Assembly (NCBI GenBank): GCA_964016105.1
Contig: CAXHEX010000009.1
Span: forward strand, 1 to 64,000
Origin: Ketobacter sp964016105
GTDB taxonomy: Bacteria; Pseudomonadota; Gammaproteobacteria; Pseudomonadales; Ketobacteraceae
Direction of reading: 5' to 3'
Length of the DNA stretch: 64,000 bases
Below are positions 33,619-43,015 of this stretch, piece by piece. The notes below the pieces were generated by a model. It saw only the letters and a list, made by a program, of their open reading frames with translations. It did not search any database and was not told the origin of the DNA. How positions within the stretch are numbered: the stretch's first letter is position 1; every line of letters begins with the position of its first letter. The position numbers were made by a program, and so were the translations under genes.

Positions 33619-34535
33619 TATTCCTCTAGTCTATTTTTGCGGTACTGGCTAGGCGTCAGTTGATACTGTCTTCTAAACGCTTGGCTGAAAGCGGCCTCTG
33701 ATTTGTAGCCGACTCGGCCGCTGATACGAGCGATATTTAATTCGCCTAGAGCCAGCAGGCGCGCAGCCAGCCTCAGGCGATGATTGGTTAGATAGGTCAA
33801 CGGGGGCATGCCCACCACATCTGAAAAACGATCATGAAATGCAGAACGGGATAGACAGGCTAGTCCTGCCAGTTCCAAAACGGTCCATGGTCTACCGGGG
33901 CTCTCATGAATAGCACTTAGTACCGGAGACAAATAAGGGTCACTCACCGCTAATAACCAGTTATGGTCGGATTCACTCAGGTTTTCAATGTAGTCCCTCA
34001 TGCACTCTATCAAGAACATGCCCATCAACCGGTTGATAAGGGTATCTCGCCCGGGTCGAATACTTACTGTTTCCTGCTGTAGGAAACTTAAACCCAATTG
34101 CAACCATTCTGGAACATCGCCACCCTGCCCCTGCCGAATCAACAGGTAAGAAGGCAGTGAAGACAGCAGTGGTTTTGCCATCTCCTGATCCATTAGGCAG
34201 CGGGCTGTTAGCAAAAAGGTATCAACCGTTCCGCTTCCAAGATTAACCGGGTCCGTGCGGTGACCTTGAAAATCGCCGTTCAAATCATGGACTGTGTGCA
34301 TCTGCCCCTTGTTCCGTTGTAATCGATGACCATCGCCAGCTGGCATTAACACGATATCACCTGCCTGCAATGGTAGTTCCATTTCATCAAGTAACAGTAT
34401 GCAGTCTCCCTGTAATACCGCATGGAAGGTGGTATGGCCCTGCTGGCAAAACCCCCAATCGCCGCAAGCATTAACATAGAGAAATTCCGCTGAGGACAAA
34501 TGGATATCCTCGAGAATGTGGCTTAACGCATCCAC
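33618..34535 (-). CDS. AraC-family transcriptional regulator with cupin domain
   Basis: 305 residues: an N-terminal cupin-like sensing domain (GHTTFHAVLQGDCILLLDEM, LQAGDIVLMPAGDGHRL) of the AraC_binding_2/cupin_6 kind and a C-terminal AraC DNA-binding domain (LAGLACLSRSAFHDRFSDVV ... ISGRVGYKSEAAFSQAFRR). It is divergent from alkB with about 220 bases between the two starts, so it is the likely regulator of alkane oxidation here. The effector is not evident. Confidence 0.9.
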   Translation of the reverse strand: MDALSHILEDIHLSSAEFLYVNACGDWGFCQQGHTTFHAVLQGDCILLLDEMELPLQAGDIVLMPAGDGHRLQRNKGQMHTVHDLNGDFQGHRTDPVNLGSGTVDTFLLTARCLMDQEMAKPLLSSLPSYLLIRQGQGGDVPEWLQLGLSFLQQETVSIRPGRDTLINRLMGMFLIECMRDYIENLSESDHNWLLAVSDPYLSPVLSAIHESPGRPWTVLELAGLACLSRSAFHDRFSDVVGMPPLTYLTNHRLRLAARLLALGELNIARISGRVGYKSEAAFSQAFRRQYQLTPSQYRKNRLEE

Positions 34536-34755
34536 AGGGACCTTAACTCCTTTAGCTCTATTCGAATTAATTCTTTAAATAACTGAAGCTTACAACTCTA
34601 CCCGTGCGACTCATAGCGAACCCGAAGTATTATCGGATTCTAACGATAGTATGCCGGACGCACACTACTGGCTAAATTTCGTTCTTAGGCTCACCATTAA
34701 AGCGGTGGTTAATCACAAAAATAAAGCAGTTCCTGCCGAAAGAGAAGGTGACCAG

Positions 34756-35973
34756 ATGAACGCAAAAGTGCCCCACGGCCCTATGGGTCAAGCCAAGAAA
34801 CTGTTCAATCGCAAAACCTCCCGCTGGAAGGATCCTAAGCGCTACAAATGGTTATTGAGTCCTGCACTACCGGTAGTGGGACTGGCGGCATTATCCGCCT
34901 ATGCCGTTGCCCCAAAAAAGCTGAGAGTTTTGGCGTGGACCGGCCCCATATTAGTCCATGGAGTCATTCCTGCTCTGGATCGCTGGATAGGCGAAGACGA
35001 AAACAACCCGCCGGATGAAGCCATCGCCGACCTGGAGAATGATCCCTACTACAACCTCATTACCAAGGCATTTATACCCTCTCAATATGCCATGACCATA
35101 TTGGGCGCCTGGTTGGCCACCCGTAAGAAAACCCCCATGGTGGACCGCTTGGGACTCACCATTTCGGTGGGGGCGTTAAACGGTATCGCCATTGTTACGG
35201 GTCACGAGCTTGGCCACAAACATGAACGACACAATCGCCTGGGGGCAATGCTGGCTTTGGCTCCCACTTTTTACACTCATTTCGCGGTGGAACACAATTT
35301 TGGCCATCACAAAAGGGTTTCCACACCGGAAGACCCCGCTTCCGGCCGAATGGGTGAAAGCTTTTGGAAATTCCTGCCTCGCTCAGTGATTGATGGTTTT
35401 AAATCTGCCATAGAAATCGAGACCACTCGGTTGAAACGTCGGGGTAAGGGGTTCTGGTGCATTCAAAACGAATTACTACAGGGATGGGCTATCACCGCTG
35501 GGTTTGTTGGGGTAACCACAGTGATATGCGGCCCGCGGGCCATTCCGTTTTTGCTGGCCCAAGGAGCTTACGGAGCGAGCCTGCTGGAGGTAGTCAATTA
35601 TATGGAGCATTATGGTTTACTGCGGCAAAAGGACGAGAACGGCAAATACGAGCGCACATCCCCCCAACATAGTTGGAATAGCAACTACGTGGTAACTAAT
35701 CTGGTGTTGTATCAACTGCAACGGCACTCAGATCATCACGCCAACCCCACCAGAAGCTATCAATGCCTGAGACACTTTCCAGATGCGCCCCAGCTACCGG
35801 GCGGATACGCTTCCATGCTGTTACCGGCCTATATACCCAGCTGGTGGTTTAAAATAATGGACCCCAGGGTGTTGGAACACTACAACGGCGATATCACCAA
35901 AGCCAATTTGGATCCGGACAAACGGGAAGAATTGATACGAAAATACGGAGGGACCCCGGAACAGGCTGCCTAA
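34756..35973 (+). CDS. alkB: AlkB-type alkane 1-monooxygenase
   Basis: 405 residues from ATG 34756, behind an AAGGTGA ribosome binding site; an open frame further up to 34651 adds 35 residues unlike the family. All histidine boxes of the di-iron centre are present: His150 ELGHK, His180 NFGHH, the NYMEHYGL signature with the alkane hydroxylase consensus, and LQRHSDHH at 324-328. Hydrophobic helices lie at about 25-60, 95-140 and 235-270. The enzyme hydroxylates terminal carbons of medium-chain alkanes with rubredoxin as donor; no rubredoxin gene is nearby and no fused one is present. Confidence 0.93.
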   Translation: MNAKVPHGPMGQAKKLFNRKTSRWKDPKRYKWLLSPALPVVGLAALSAYAVAPKKLRVLAWTGPILVHGVIPALDRWIGEDENNPPDEAIADLENDPYYNLITKAFIPSQYAMTILGAWLATRKKTPMVDRLGLTISVGALNGIAIVTGHELGHKHERHNRLGAMLALAPTFYTHFAVEHNFGHHKRVSTPEDPASGRMGESFWKFLPRSVIDGFKSAIEIETTRLKRRGKGFWCIQNELLQGWAITAGFVGVTTVICGPRAIPFLLAQGAYGASLLEVVNYMEHYGLLRQKDENGKYERTSPQHSWNSNYVVTNLVLYQLQRHSDHHANPTRSYQCLRHFPDAPQLPGGYASMLLPAYIPSWWFKIMDPRVLEHYNGDITKANLDPDKREELIRKYGGTPEQAA

Positions 35974-36060
35974 AAACTCTGGGCTTAATTGCTTGATAAT
36001 TGGGGTGCATTACCGTAAAAATACGGGGGTACCGCAATTTTTAAGGATAGAGTTTTCTAC

Positions 36061-36378
36061 ATGTTGATCAGTAATATTGAGATTATTCCAGGGAAGAAAG
36101 TGGTTAAGCACCTGGGTATGGTTCAAGGCAACACGGTTCGGGCAAAGCACGCAGGGAAAGATATACTGGCGGGATTAAAGAATGTATTCGGAGGTGAACT
36201 AAAAGCCTACACAGAGCTTTTGCATGAAGCTCGGGAAGAAGCGACCGCACGGATGGTGCAACAGGCAGAGAGCATCGGCGCTAACGCTGTTATCAACGTG
36301 CGTTTTTCCACCTCTTCGGTTGCCGCCGGTGCCGCAGAACTATTTGTCTATGGCACGGCTGTGGTCATGGAAGATTAG
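36061..36378 (+). CDS. YbjQ-family (DUF74) protein
   Basis: 105 residues, the normal size, with the family pattern: IEIIPGKKVVKHLGMVQGNTV, GGELKAYTELLHEAREEA, and ANAVINVRF ... ELFVYGTAVV. Members form pentamers of beta-sandwich subunits; the function is not established, although heavy-metal binding has been suggested. It is followed by a membrane-anchored relative and an M48 peptidase on the same strand, which look like one operon. Confidence 0.88.
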   Translation: MLISNIEIIPGKKVVKHLGMVQGNTVRAKHAGKDILAGLKNVFGGELKAYTELLHEAREEATARMVQQAESIGANAVINVRFSTSSVAAGAAELFVYGTAVVMED

Positions 36379-36398
36379 TCGAACGAGCGCTACCTACT

Positions 36399-36851
36399 AT
36401 GTATGATTTAATTATTCTATTAGCGTTGTTATTCATCGGTTACATCTTTGGTCAGGCTGCCGAAAAACGACACTTCAAATCCATACAAAAAAGAGAGCAG
36501 GAACATCAAACCATTCTAGCTTTCAGTGAACGACTACCTCCGCCCATTACCCCCGCACCAGACACCGCCTTGGTGGCTGGTAACGTCGTTATTTCAGTTG
36601 ATTACTTTAAATCATTCGTGGCGGGCTTACGCACATTGATCGGGGGTCGATTAACCTCTTACGAATCACTGCTTGAGCGAGGGCGAAGGGAAGCAATTTT
36701 AAGAATGAAAGAAGACGCTGCCAACAAAGGCGCCACACAGATTTTTAACGTAAAAATAGAAACGGCGTCCATCTCCAATAATGCGAACCGAGGTATTGGA
36801 TCGGTAGAAGTCTATGCCTATGGTACAGCATTGATTCCACCCAATAGCTGA
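36399..36851 (+). CDS. membrane-anchored YbjQ-like protein
   Basis: 150 residues: one N-terminal membrane helix (LIILLALLFIGYIFG), a short basic linker, and a YbjQ/DUF74-like domain (NVVISVDYFKSFVAGLRTLIGGRLTSYESLLERGRREA ... GSVEVYAYGTALI). It is a divergent paralogue of the gene before it, so soluble and membrane-tethered forms are encoded side by side. It begins 20 bases after the first copy and ends two bases before the M48 peptidase gene. Confidence 0.78.
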   Translation: MYDLIILLALLFIGYIFGQAAEKRHFKSIQKREQEHQTILAFSERLPPPITPAPDTALVAGNVVISVDYFKSFVAGLRTLIGGRLTSYESLLERGRREAILRMKEDAANKGATQIFNVKIETASISNNANRGIGSVEVYAYGTALIPPNS

Positions 36852-36853
36852 GC

Positions 36854-37702
36854 ATGGATTACGAAAACCCGAAAATACCCGAGGGTATTAACGTATCCAC
36901 AACCCACCCACTGAAAGACTTCGCCCTGTTGGTAACGGGCGTAGCCACTCTTTTTCTAATGGTAATGCTATGTTTATATTTAGCCGCAGATTACTTAAGC
37001 CCCTATATTCCGTTCTCAGCTGAGAAAAAAGTAGCGGGGTTGGTATTAGAGCAATACACCGATACCGAAGCACTTTCACAACGGGATCAAGTAATCGAAG
37101 ATTATCTCAATGAAAAAGTACAACTCATTGCCAAGACCCAGAATTTCCCTGAGCATATGGATTTAACCGTCCATTATCTACCAAATTCAACGGTAAATGC
37201 ATTCGCTACCATCGGCGGCCATTTAATGATCCACCGAGGACTACTGGAAAAGGTGCCCAACGAAAACGCACTGATTATGGTATTGGCCCACGAAGTGGCC
37301 CACATAAAGCACAGAGACCCCATCCGCGCCCTTGGAAGGGGCATCATGCTGGCTACAACCATGGCTTTTTTCACTAACGCCAGTAGCTCAGGTTCGGTGC
37401 ACTCCATCTTCTCCCAAGCGGGACTACTGACTTCTCTTTCATTCGGGCGCGAACAGGAACGAGATGCAGATCGCGAAGCTCTAGATTCACTCCAAGCTCT
37501 ATACGGACATACTGCTGGGGCAGAAGATCTATTTACGATATTTATGAAGGAATTGGGAAATGAGCCGCCAGAATGGCTAAGCTCCCACCCACTAACAAAA
37601 GACCGAATTGAGGCAGCCAGGGAATACGCTGAACAGCAAAGCGAGCCAATGGCAACGAAACCCCTGCCAGAGGAGATCTCAGACATTTTGAAAAATGGCT
37701 AG
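36854..37702 (+). CDS. M48-family membrane metallopeptidase
   Basis: 282 residues: an N-terminal membrane helix (about 24-46), then the peptidase domain with zinc motif HEVAHIKHRDP (His146, Glu147, His150) and the third ligand region FGREQERDADREA. It resembles periplasm- or membrane-facing BepA/HtpX-like peptidases involved in envelope quality control, without TPR repeats. Its place directly after two YbjQ genes suggests they act together, for example on a membrane protein substrate, which is inference. Confidence 0.87.
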   Translation: MDYENPKIPEGINVSTTHPLKDFALLVTGVATLFLMVMLCLYLAADYLSPYIPFSAEKKVAGLVLEQYTDTEALSQRDQVIEDYLNEKVQLIAKTQNFPEHMDLTVHYLPNSTVNAFATIGGHLMIHRGLLEKVPNENALIMVLAHEVAHIKHRDPIRALGRGIMLATTMAFFTNASSSGSVHSIFSQAGLLTSLSFGREQERDADREALDSLQALYGHTAGAEDLFTIFMKELGNEPPEWLSSHPLTKDRIEAAREYAEQQSEPMATKPLPEEISDILKNG

Positions 37703-37704
37703 CA

Positions 37705-38502
37705 TCAATAGCCTGCTAGCCACTTGAGGATGGCCCTGTGAACGTCTGGCAAATATTTACCCGCAATAGTCCAGTGACAACAACCTGGGATTTCAACTAA
37801 GGTCGCCTGATTTCCAAAGCGTTGACTAATACTGCGCTGAACTCGAAAAGGTGTAATGCGATCTTCAGTTCCACCAATAATCAAAACTGGGCAGCGAATT
37901 TTTTCACTGTCAACCCAAGCCGCCGAGCGCTTATTTAAGAAAGAGGCCATAGTAAGTTGAAACGTAACACGGCCTGATTCATATGTAGCGCTTTCTACGA
38001 TGTTTTGCTGTGTTGCCAGGCTTTGTGAGTTTGCAATACCATATTGCACCCGTCTTAAATTAAGCTCAGTTACACTCTTCCAAAGCGGAAACCGCAACAT
38101 ATTCATTCCCAGTGTTCGAAACACAGAAATACCCAGCCCGACGATACCCGCCGGTGCGGCTGAAGACAACAGGATAAGTTTTTCGCAGGGTATTCTTACA
38201 GCAGCCAATTGAACCAGTAGCCCACCCAGAGAATGGCCAACTAGAATAGGAGGAACTGGCAGTTGGCGGATGTATCCCACCAGATAATCAACAAACTGCT
38301 GCAAAGAGGTTTCACCAAGCTGCTTTTTACGTTGCTGAGTATATTCTGATATTTTCCGATGCCCCGGCAAACAAATGGAATCAACACTGTACCCTTGCTT
38401 TATAAATACATCCCCAACTTCATTCAGGGTATTCTGATCACCCCACATACCATGTACCAGAATAACTGGAGGCCGAATGCTCAGTTTATTATGCTCTTTC
38501 AT
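37705..38502 (-). CDS. alpha/beta hydrolase
   Basis: 265 residues from ATG 38502, which overlaps the stop of the monooxygenase gene (ATGA). The oxyanion stretch VILVHGMWGD, nucleophile elbow GHSLGG, acid GGTEDRITP and final His in CCHWTIAG make a complete catalytic triad. Coupling to a Baeyer-Villiger-type monooxygenase strongly suggests it hydrolyses the ester or lactone formed by that enzyme. No signal peptide. Confidence 0.88.
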   Translation of the reverse strand: MKEHNKLSIRPPVILVHGMWGDQNTLNEVGDVFIKQGYSVDSICLPGHRKISEYTQQRKKQLGETSLQQFVDYLVGYIRQLPVPPILVGHSLGGLLVQLAAVRIPCEKLILLSSAAPAGIVGLGISVFRTLGMNMLRFPLWKSVTELNLRRVQYGIANSQSLATQQNIVESATYESGRVTFQLTMASFLNKRSAAWVDSEKIRCPVLIIGGTEDRITPFRVQRSISQRFGNQATLVEIPGCCHWTIAGKYLPDVHRAILKWLAGY

Positions 38503-40001
38503 GCGGTTTCTTTGCACTGATCCGCGGTTGCTCTCGATTGTACCTTGACAGCATTTCGAAATTCTAAAATGCCATCGTCGATTGGATCATGCACCAGGAT
38601 CTTTTTGTCTTTTCCGTAATGCATGGTCACTTTCCAAGGCGCATTTTTACCCTGTCTGGGCATTCTGTCTTTTGCTCTCTTAATATATCCGGGAGCAAAC
38701 TCATCCAGCATTCCTACGTCTGTGATATTGTTTTGCTTATCCATTGGCGTCGCCACGGTGTATCCAGATTTGTCCATATGATTAAGCAATCGACAAAGAT
38801 ATTTGCCACCAATATCACTCTTCAGGGTCCAAGGGGCATTGGTGTAACCGAAAATCCAACCGTAGTTGGGGATGTCTTGAATCATCAGACCCTTGTAGGT
38901 CATTTTTTTAGGCAGAGGAACTGGTTTATCATCAATTTCAAGCTGGAGCCCCCCCATCAACTGCACATCTAAACCGGTGGCAGTCACAATAATGTCTGCT
39001 TTAAGATGCTGCCCTGATTGTAAAACGATACCGGATTCATCAAACCCAACAATATTGTCGGTAACAATATCAGTCTTTCCAGAGCGCAGTCCTTCAAAAA
39101 AGTCACCATCCGGTGCTGCACACAGGCGCTGATCCCAAGGCATGTACTCTGGACTGAAGTGGCGAATATCGATGTTGGGTGCCTGTTTATGCATATGGGA
39201 TATAAGCAATTTTCGTGATCGCTCAGGCCAACGCTGACAAGCAAGGTATAGACCTCGTTGAAACAGTATATTGCGGTTTCGAGCCAGCCTAAAAACCCAC
39301 TGTTTAGGTAGAAATTTATTTAATGTGGTGGAGATTTTATCGTTGTCCGGTAACGACATAATGTAACTGGGGGAGCGCTGTAGCATGGTTACTTTTGCTG
39401 CTTCTGACGCCATACTCGGGACCACGGTTACCGCGGTGGCACCACTGCCAATCACCACAACTTTCTTGCCTTTGTACTCTAAATCCTCAGGCCAATGTTG
39501 AGGGTGAATAATCTGACCTTTAAAGTTTTCTTCCCCTTCGAAATGCGGGCGATAACCATGATCGAAATTATAATAACCCGCGCAATTTACAATGAACCCA
39601 CAGCGATAGGTTCTCTCTTCGCCACTGCTTTCATGGCACGCTGATAAAACCCATTCCTGATTCTTGCTAGACCAGTTAGCACTGGACAGTTTTAAACCGT
39701 AGTGGATTTTGTCATAAAGCCCAAACTCTTTTGCGGTGTCGACAACGTAGTTGCGAATATCACCTCCCCTCGCTAGAACTTTTGGGGAATACCAAGGTTT
39801 AAAATTAAAACCGTAGCTTGCCATATCAGAATCTGAACGAATTCCAGGATACTTAAATAAGTCCCAGGTTCCCCCCATATTTTCTCTGCGTTCAAGAATA
39901 GCCAGGGTTTTGTTGGGAAACTCCCGAGCGATGTGACAAGCGGTTCCAATACCGGAAAGCCCGGCACCAATGATGACAATATCGAATTGCTGCTGGTCCA
40001 T
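38499..40001 (-). CDS. Baeyer-Villiger-type flavin monooxygenase
   Basis: 500 residues with two Rossmann motifs, GAGLSGIGTACHI (FAD) and GSGATAVTVVP (NADPH), separated by the Baeyer-Villiger fingerprint FKGQIIHPQHWP. It would insert oxygen next to a carbonyl, turning ketones into esters or lactones. The downstream hydrolase overlaps it by four bases, giving a ketone-to-acid-plus-alcohol step. The AraC gene at 40150 is divergent and probably controls it. Long-chain or cyclic ketone substrates are likely but unproven. Confidence 0.9.
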   Translation of the reverse strand: MDQQQFDIVIIGAGLSGIGTACHIAREFPNKTLAILERRENMGGTWDLFKYPGIRSDSDMASYGFNFKPWYSPKVLARGGDIRNYVVDTAKEFGLYDKIHYGLKLSSANWSSKNQEWVLSACHESSGEERTYRCGFIVNCAGYYNFDHGYRPHFEGEENFKGQIIHPQHWPEDLEYKGKKVVVIGSGATAVTVVPSMASEAAKVTMLQRSPSYIMSLPDNDKISTTLNKFLPKQWVFRLARNRNILFQRGLYLACQRWPERSRKLLISHMHKQAPNIDIRHFSPEYMPWDQRLCAAPDGDFFEGLRSGKTDIVTDNIVGFDESGIVLQSGQHLKADIIVTATGLDVQLMGGLQLEIDDKPVPLPKKMTYKGLMIQDIPNYGWIFGYTNAPWTLKSDIGGKYLCRLLNHMDKSGYTVATPMDKQNNITDVGMLDEFAPGYIKRAKDRMPRQGKNAPWKVTMHYGKDKKILVHDPIDDGILEFRNAVKVQSRATADQCKETA

Positions 40002-40149
40002 GGTTGTCTCCTTTTAATCATTATTTTCGACAAGCCAAAGGAGTATTCCAAAGCAGCACCTTGACAATATTGACTAATCACGACATAGTTTTGACAAATC
40101 ACGACAAGCATTTGAGAATCGATTCCCTTAACTTCGTTTAGGAAAACTC

Positions 40150-41211
40150 ATGTCAAGCATGATTAGAGCGACAAACTTGAGGGGTTACGAAGACTTGGTG
40201 AGGCGAGCAGGTGGCGACCCAGCTCTATTCCTTAGTAAACATCAGATCCCCATTGAAGATCGAAGAGTTGACACTTCGTTTTTGCTGTATCGAAACTTTT
40301 CAGCCCTAATAGAAGATACTGCCTTCGCTCTAGATTACCCTCAATTCGGGCTAAAACTAGCCCAGTATCAGGGCATCGATATACTGGGGCCTTTGAGTGT
40401 TATAGCCAGGAGTGCAGCCACCGTGGGGGAAGCAATTAGCAGCATTGGTCGCTACTTGTATCTGCACTGTCCCGCCATCAGCATCCACATCAGTAAGGGA
40501 AATGATAGGATTAATTTTGAATTTGTAATCGACGATGAAAAGGAAGGAGGCTACAGAGGTCAAATCTACGAACTTAGCCTTTCCAACTCAATACAGGTGT
40601 TGTCACTGTTGTGCGGTGACAGCTTTCGTCCTACCAGCGTACATTTCAAACATCCCCAGCTTGCCAGCAGTGATATTTACGAAGATGTATTTAACTGCAA
40701 ACCCTATTTTAAACACCACTGGTGTGGCTTTTATTTATCAGCTCACTACTTTGATACGCCGCTCACTAGTGCAGATCACCAAACGTGGCAAATGGCAGAA
40801 AGATACCTGGCAAGCTTGCGCCCCCCAAATACCAGCTCGTTATCTGACAAGGTAATACAGTTAATTGGTGCGCTGCTTCCAACAGGACATTGTAGCGGCG
40901 AAGTCGTTGCTTCCTATCTCTCTCTGCATCAGCGCACCCTGCAACGGCGTCTCGCTCTGGAAGGCGTCACCTATGAACAGCTATTAAACGAAGAACGTAA
41001 GCGAATAGCCCAGAAGTACCTGCTAGAACCCAACTTGGTGCTCAGCCAAATCGCTGGACTACTTGGATACTCCGAGCAATCCGCCTTCAACAGAGCATGT
41101 CGTCATTGGTTTGGGATTACACCAAAAGCTTATCGCGCCCAATTATTACAAACCAGCCTACTGGAGAAAACAACTCAATCCGCAATCAAGTCCAAAGACG
41201 AACGATCATAG
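40150..41211 (+). CDS. AraC-family regulator (OruR-like)
   Basis: 353 residues: an N-terminal DUF4-type ligand domain (RAGGDPALFLSKHQIPIEDRR) and a C-terminal AraC DNA-binding domain (LSLHQRTLQRRLALEGVTYE ... IAGLLGYSEQSAFNRACRHW). It is divergent from the Baeyer-Villiger monooxygenase and hydrolase genes with about 150 bases between starts. Its 3' end overlaps the convergent START gene by 37 bases. Same subfamily as the regulator at 2791-3822. Confidence 0.9.
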   Translation: MSSMIRATNLRGYEDLVRRAGGDPALFLSKHQIPIEDRRVDTSFLLYRNFSALIEDTAFALDYPQFGLKLAQYQGIDILGPLSVIARSAATVGEAISSIGRYLYLHCPAISIHISKGNDRINFEFVIDDEKEGGYRGQIYELSLSNSIQVLSLLCGDSFRPTSVHFKHPQLASSDIYEDVFNCKPYFKHHWCGFYLSAHYFDTPLTSADHQTWQMAERYLASLRPPNTSSLSDKVIQLIGALLPTGHCSGEVVASYLSLHQRTLQRRLALEGVTYEQLLNEERKRIAQKYLLEPNLVLSQIAGLLGYSEQSAFNRACRHWFGITPKAYRAQLLQTSLLEKTTQSAIKSKDERS

Positions 41212-41885
41212 GCAACGAAATCCAGCGCATGCAAGTTTTTCATGGATTTCTTTGGTGAATCGATCAAAAGCAAATTAACTACCCACCTAGGTACGTTACC
41301 CGCCGGATCAAAATGGATTTGATAGGTTAATTCTACCTTTGGCCGTCCCGAGCTCCCCTGCTCCGCCACTTCCCGAACAATCCAGCCACCGTGAAAATGC
41401 CGCACCCCAACCAGTTTTTGATTTATGAGCTTGGCATCACTCAAGGCTTCTACGGACACGCTGACTTCACCATTATCCATCTCACTAATGGATTGAAGAA
41501 TGATACCCTCCCTGTCTTTGAAGGGATAAGGAAAGTTATTGACGTAGTAACACAGCTGTTGTCGCTTACCCTTGTTTTCGAGCACCTTGGCTTCAACTGT
41601 ACCATCGAGCCAATCAGGGAAATGATCCAGATCGGTTAACACCGCCACCATCTGCTGCAAGGTGGCATCATAAACGGAAACCGCTCTAAAGGCTTTGACA
41701 CGGAATCCCTCAACCGGCGCCGTGTAAATTGTAACAAGCTTATCTGAATGAACTTCTTCCCAATCTAAATTACTAAACGGTGCCTCTCCAGCCGCATTTA
41801 CTTGAGCGAAACAAGCCGAGCACATATATAAGCTTATAAGAAACCCCAAACTCAAAGCACGATGACATCTACTACTTCTCAACAA
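41175..41885 (-). CDS. exported START-domain protein
   Basis: 236 residues with a signal peptide (about 1-32, LGFLISLYMCSACFAQVNA) followed by a START domain (WEEVHSDKLVTIYTAPVEGF ... VLTDLDHFPDWLDG ... KDREGIILQSI). It would bind a lipid or other hydrophobic molecule in the periplasm. Paralogue of the protein at 14444-15088. It sits within the alkane/ketone oxidation island and may carry a substrate, which is a guess from position. Confidence 0.83.
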   Translation of the reverse strand: MLRSSRCHRALSLGFLISLYMCSACFAQVNAAGEAPFSNLDWEEVHSDKLVTIYTAPVEGFRVKAFRAVSVYDATLQQMVAVLTDLDHFPDWLDGTVEAKVLENKGKRQQLCYYVNNFPYPFKDREGIILQSISEMDNGEVSVSVEALSDAKLINQKLVGVRHFHGGWIVREVAEQGSSGRPKVELTYQIHFDPAGNVPRWVVNLLLIDSPKKSMKNLHALDFVAYDRSSLDLIAD

Positions 41886-42022
41886 TTAACTCCTTTTATT
41901 CTGCTTTCATACCTGAGCTGTGCTAATGCTGACAATCGAGCACCACACAAAATTACTTACGGGTAGCTAAAAAGTGTAATACACTCATGTGGGTTGATAA
42001 CGGGAACATATTATAAAATACC

Positions 42023-43003
42023 ATGAAAGAACAGATTTTTGCGTTCAATAACGACAACTATCTTAACTGTCAATCAGCCTATCGAGGCGCAAACCAAAAA
42101 GAATATTACTCTGGCAAGTATGTAATTGATGCAAAATCTCAAATAGACGTTCGCGCCGATAAGAAAGAAGTGGGTGCCACTACCATTGTGTCACTGCAAT
42201 CAAAATCTAGATTATTTTTTCAGCGAAGCTGGGAACATATTCGCGAGGACGCTACTGATCTAACGGCGCTGTGGTTTCTCAAGCATGGCACACTGAATAT
42301 ATCCCATCTGAATGGTGTCAATGCAGCCAAAGCAGGTGATTTCGGTATCATAAACTCACTATCACCGTTTTCAATGGAATGTTTCGTTGACACTTCCACA
42401 TCCTTACTGGATGTGTTTCATGTGATGATTCCTACTTACCTATTTCGGTGTTTTCTGGGGAACGAGATTAAACCGATTTTTTGCTCATCTGGCTCAAAAC
42501 GGGAATTTAGCATAGCAGACTGGTTATTTTCCGAGCTATTTGAACAAGATGACAGGCTCGACACACGAGCAGAACAAATCATGTTAGAAAGTGCCCTGTC
42601 CATATTGAGCGAGGGCGTCATTGGCAGTAAAAACGCATTGAACCCCCGCCAATCTCTTTCACAAAAGCGGTATAACGCGGTAATAAGTTACGTCAAAAAC
42701 AATTTGAAAGAGCCTGAGTTAAATGCTGATTCCACTGCAAAGGCGTGTAAAATATCTCGCCGTTATTTGTCTTATTTATGTAAGCAAAATAACACCTCCT
42801 TTCCAAAACTGGTCTGGGGGCTACGTTTGCAAACAGCAAAAAACAGCGTCTCTAATCCGGCAAACAGCAGCCTGTCTCTTTCACAAATCGCCTATGAGAA
42901 CGGTTTTAAGAGTCCAGGTCATTTCACTCGTCTATTCAAACAAACCTACAATTTAACACCCAGTGAATACCGCGCGAAACTGCGCTTATCTGCTAATCCT
43001 TAA
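42023..43003 (+). CDS. AraC-family regulator with AraC-binding-like N-domain
   Basis: 326 residues: an N-terminal AraC_binding_2-like sensor (KSRLFFQRSWEHIREDATDL) and a C-terminal HTH pair (STAKACKISRRYLSYLCKQ ... IAYENGFKSPGHFTRLFKQ). It is the third AraC-type gene of the island, convergent with the rhodanese gene that ends nif block B, 12 bases away. Its target is not obvious; the island genes on either side are the best candidates. Confidence 0.88.
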   Translation: MKEQIFAFNNDNYLNCQSAYRGANQKEYYSGKYVIDAKSQIDVRADKKEVGATTIVSLQSKSRLFFQRSWEHIREDATDLTALWFLKHGTLNISHLNGVNAAKAGDFGIINSLSPFSMECFVDTSTSLLDVFHVMIPTYLFRCFLGNEIKPIFCSSGSKREFSIADWLFSELFEQDDRLDTRAEQIMLESALSILSEGVIGSKNALNPRQSLSQKRYNAVISYVKNNLKEPELNADSTAKACKISRRYLSYLCKQNNTSFPKLVWGLRLQTAKNSVSNPANSSLSLSQIAYENGFKSPGHFTRLFKQTYNLTPSEYRAKLRLSANP

Positions 43004-43015
43004 TAAGCCATCGCC

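Noticed and set aside
34651..34755. 35-codon N-terminal extension of alkB
   Set aside because: It is unlike AlkB proteins and overlaps the regulatory gap to the AraC gene; ATG 34756 has a good ribosome binding site and gives the normal length.
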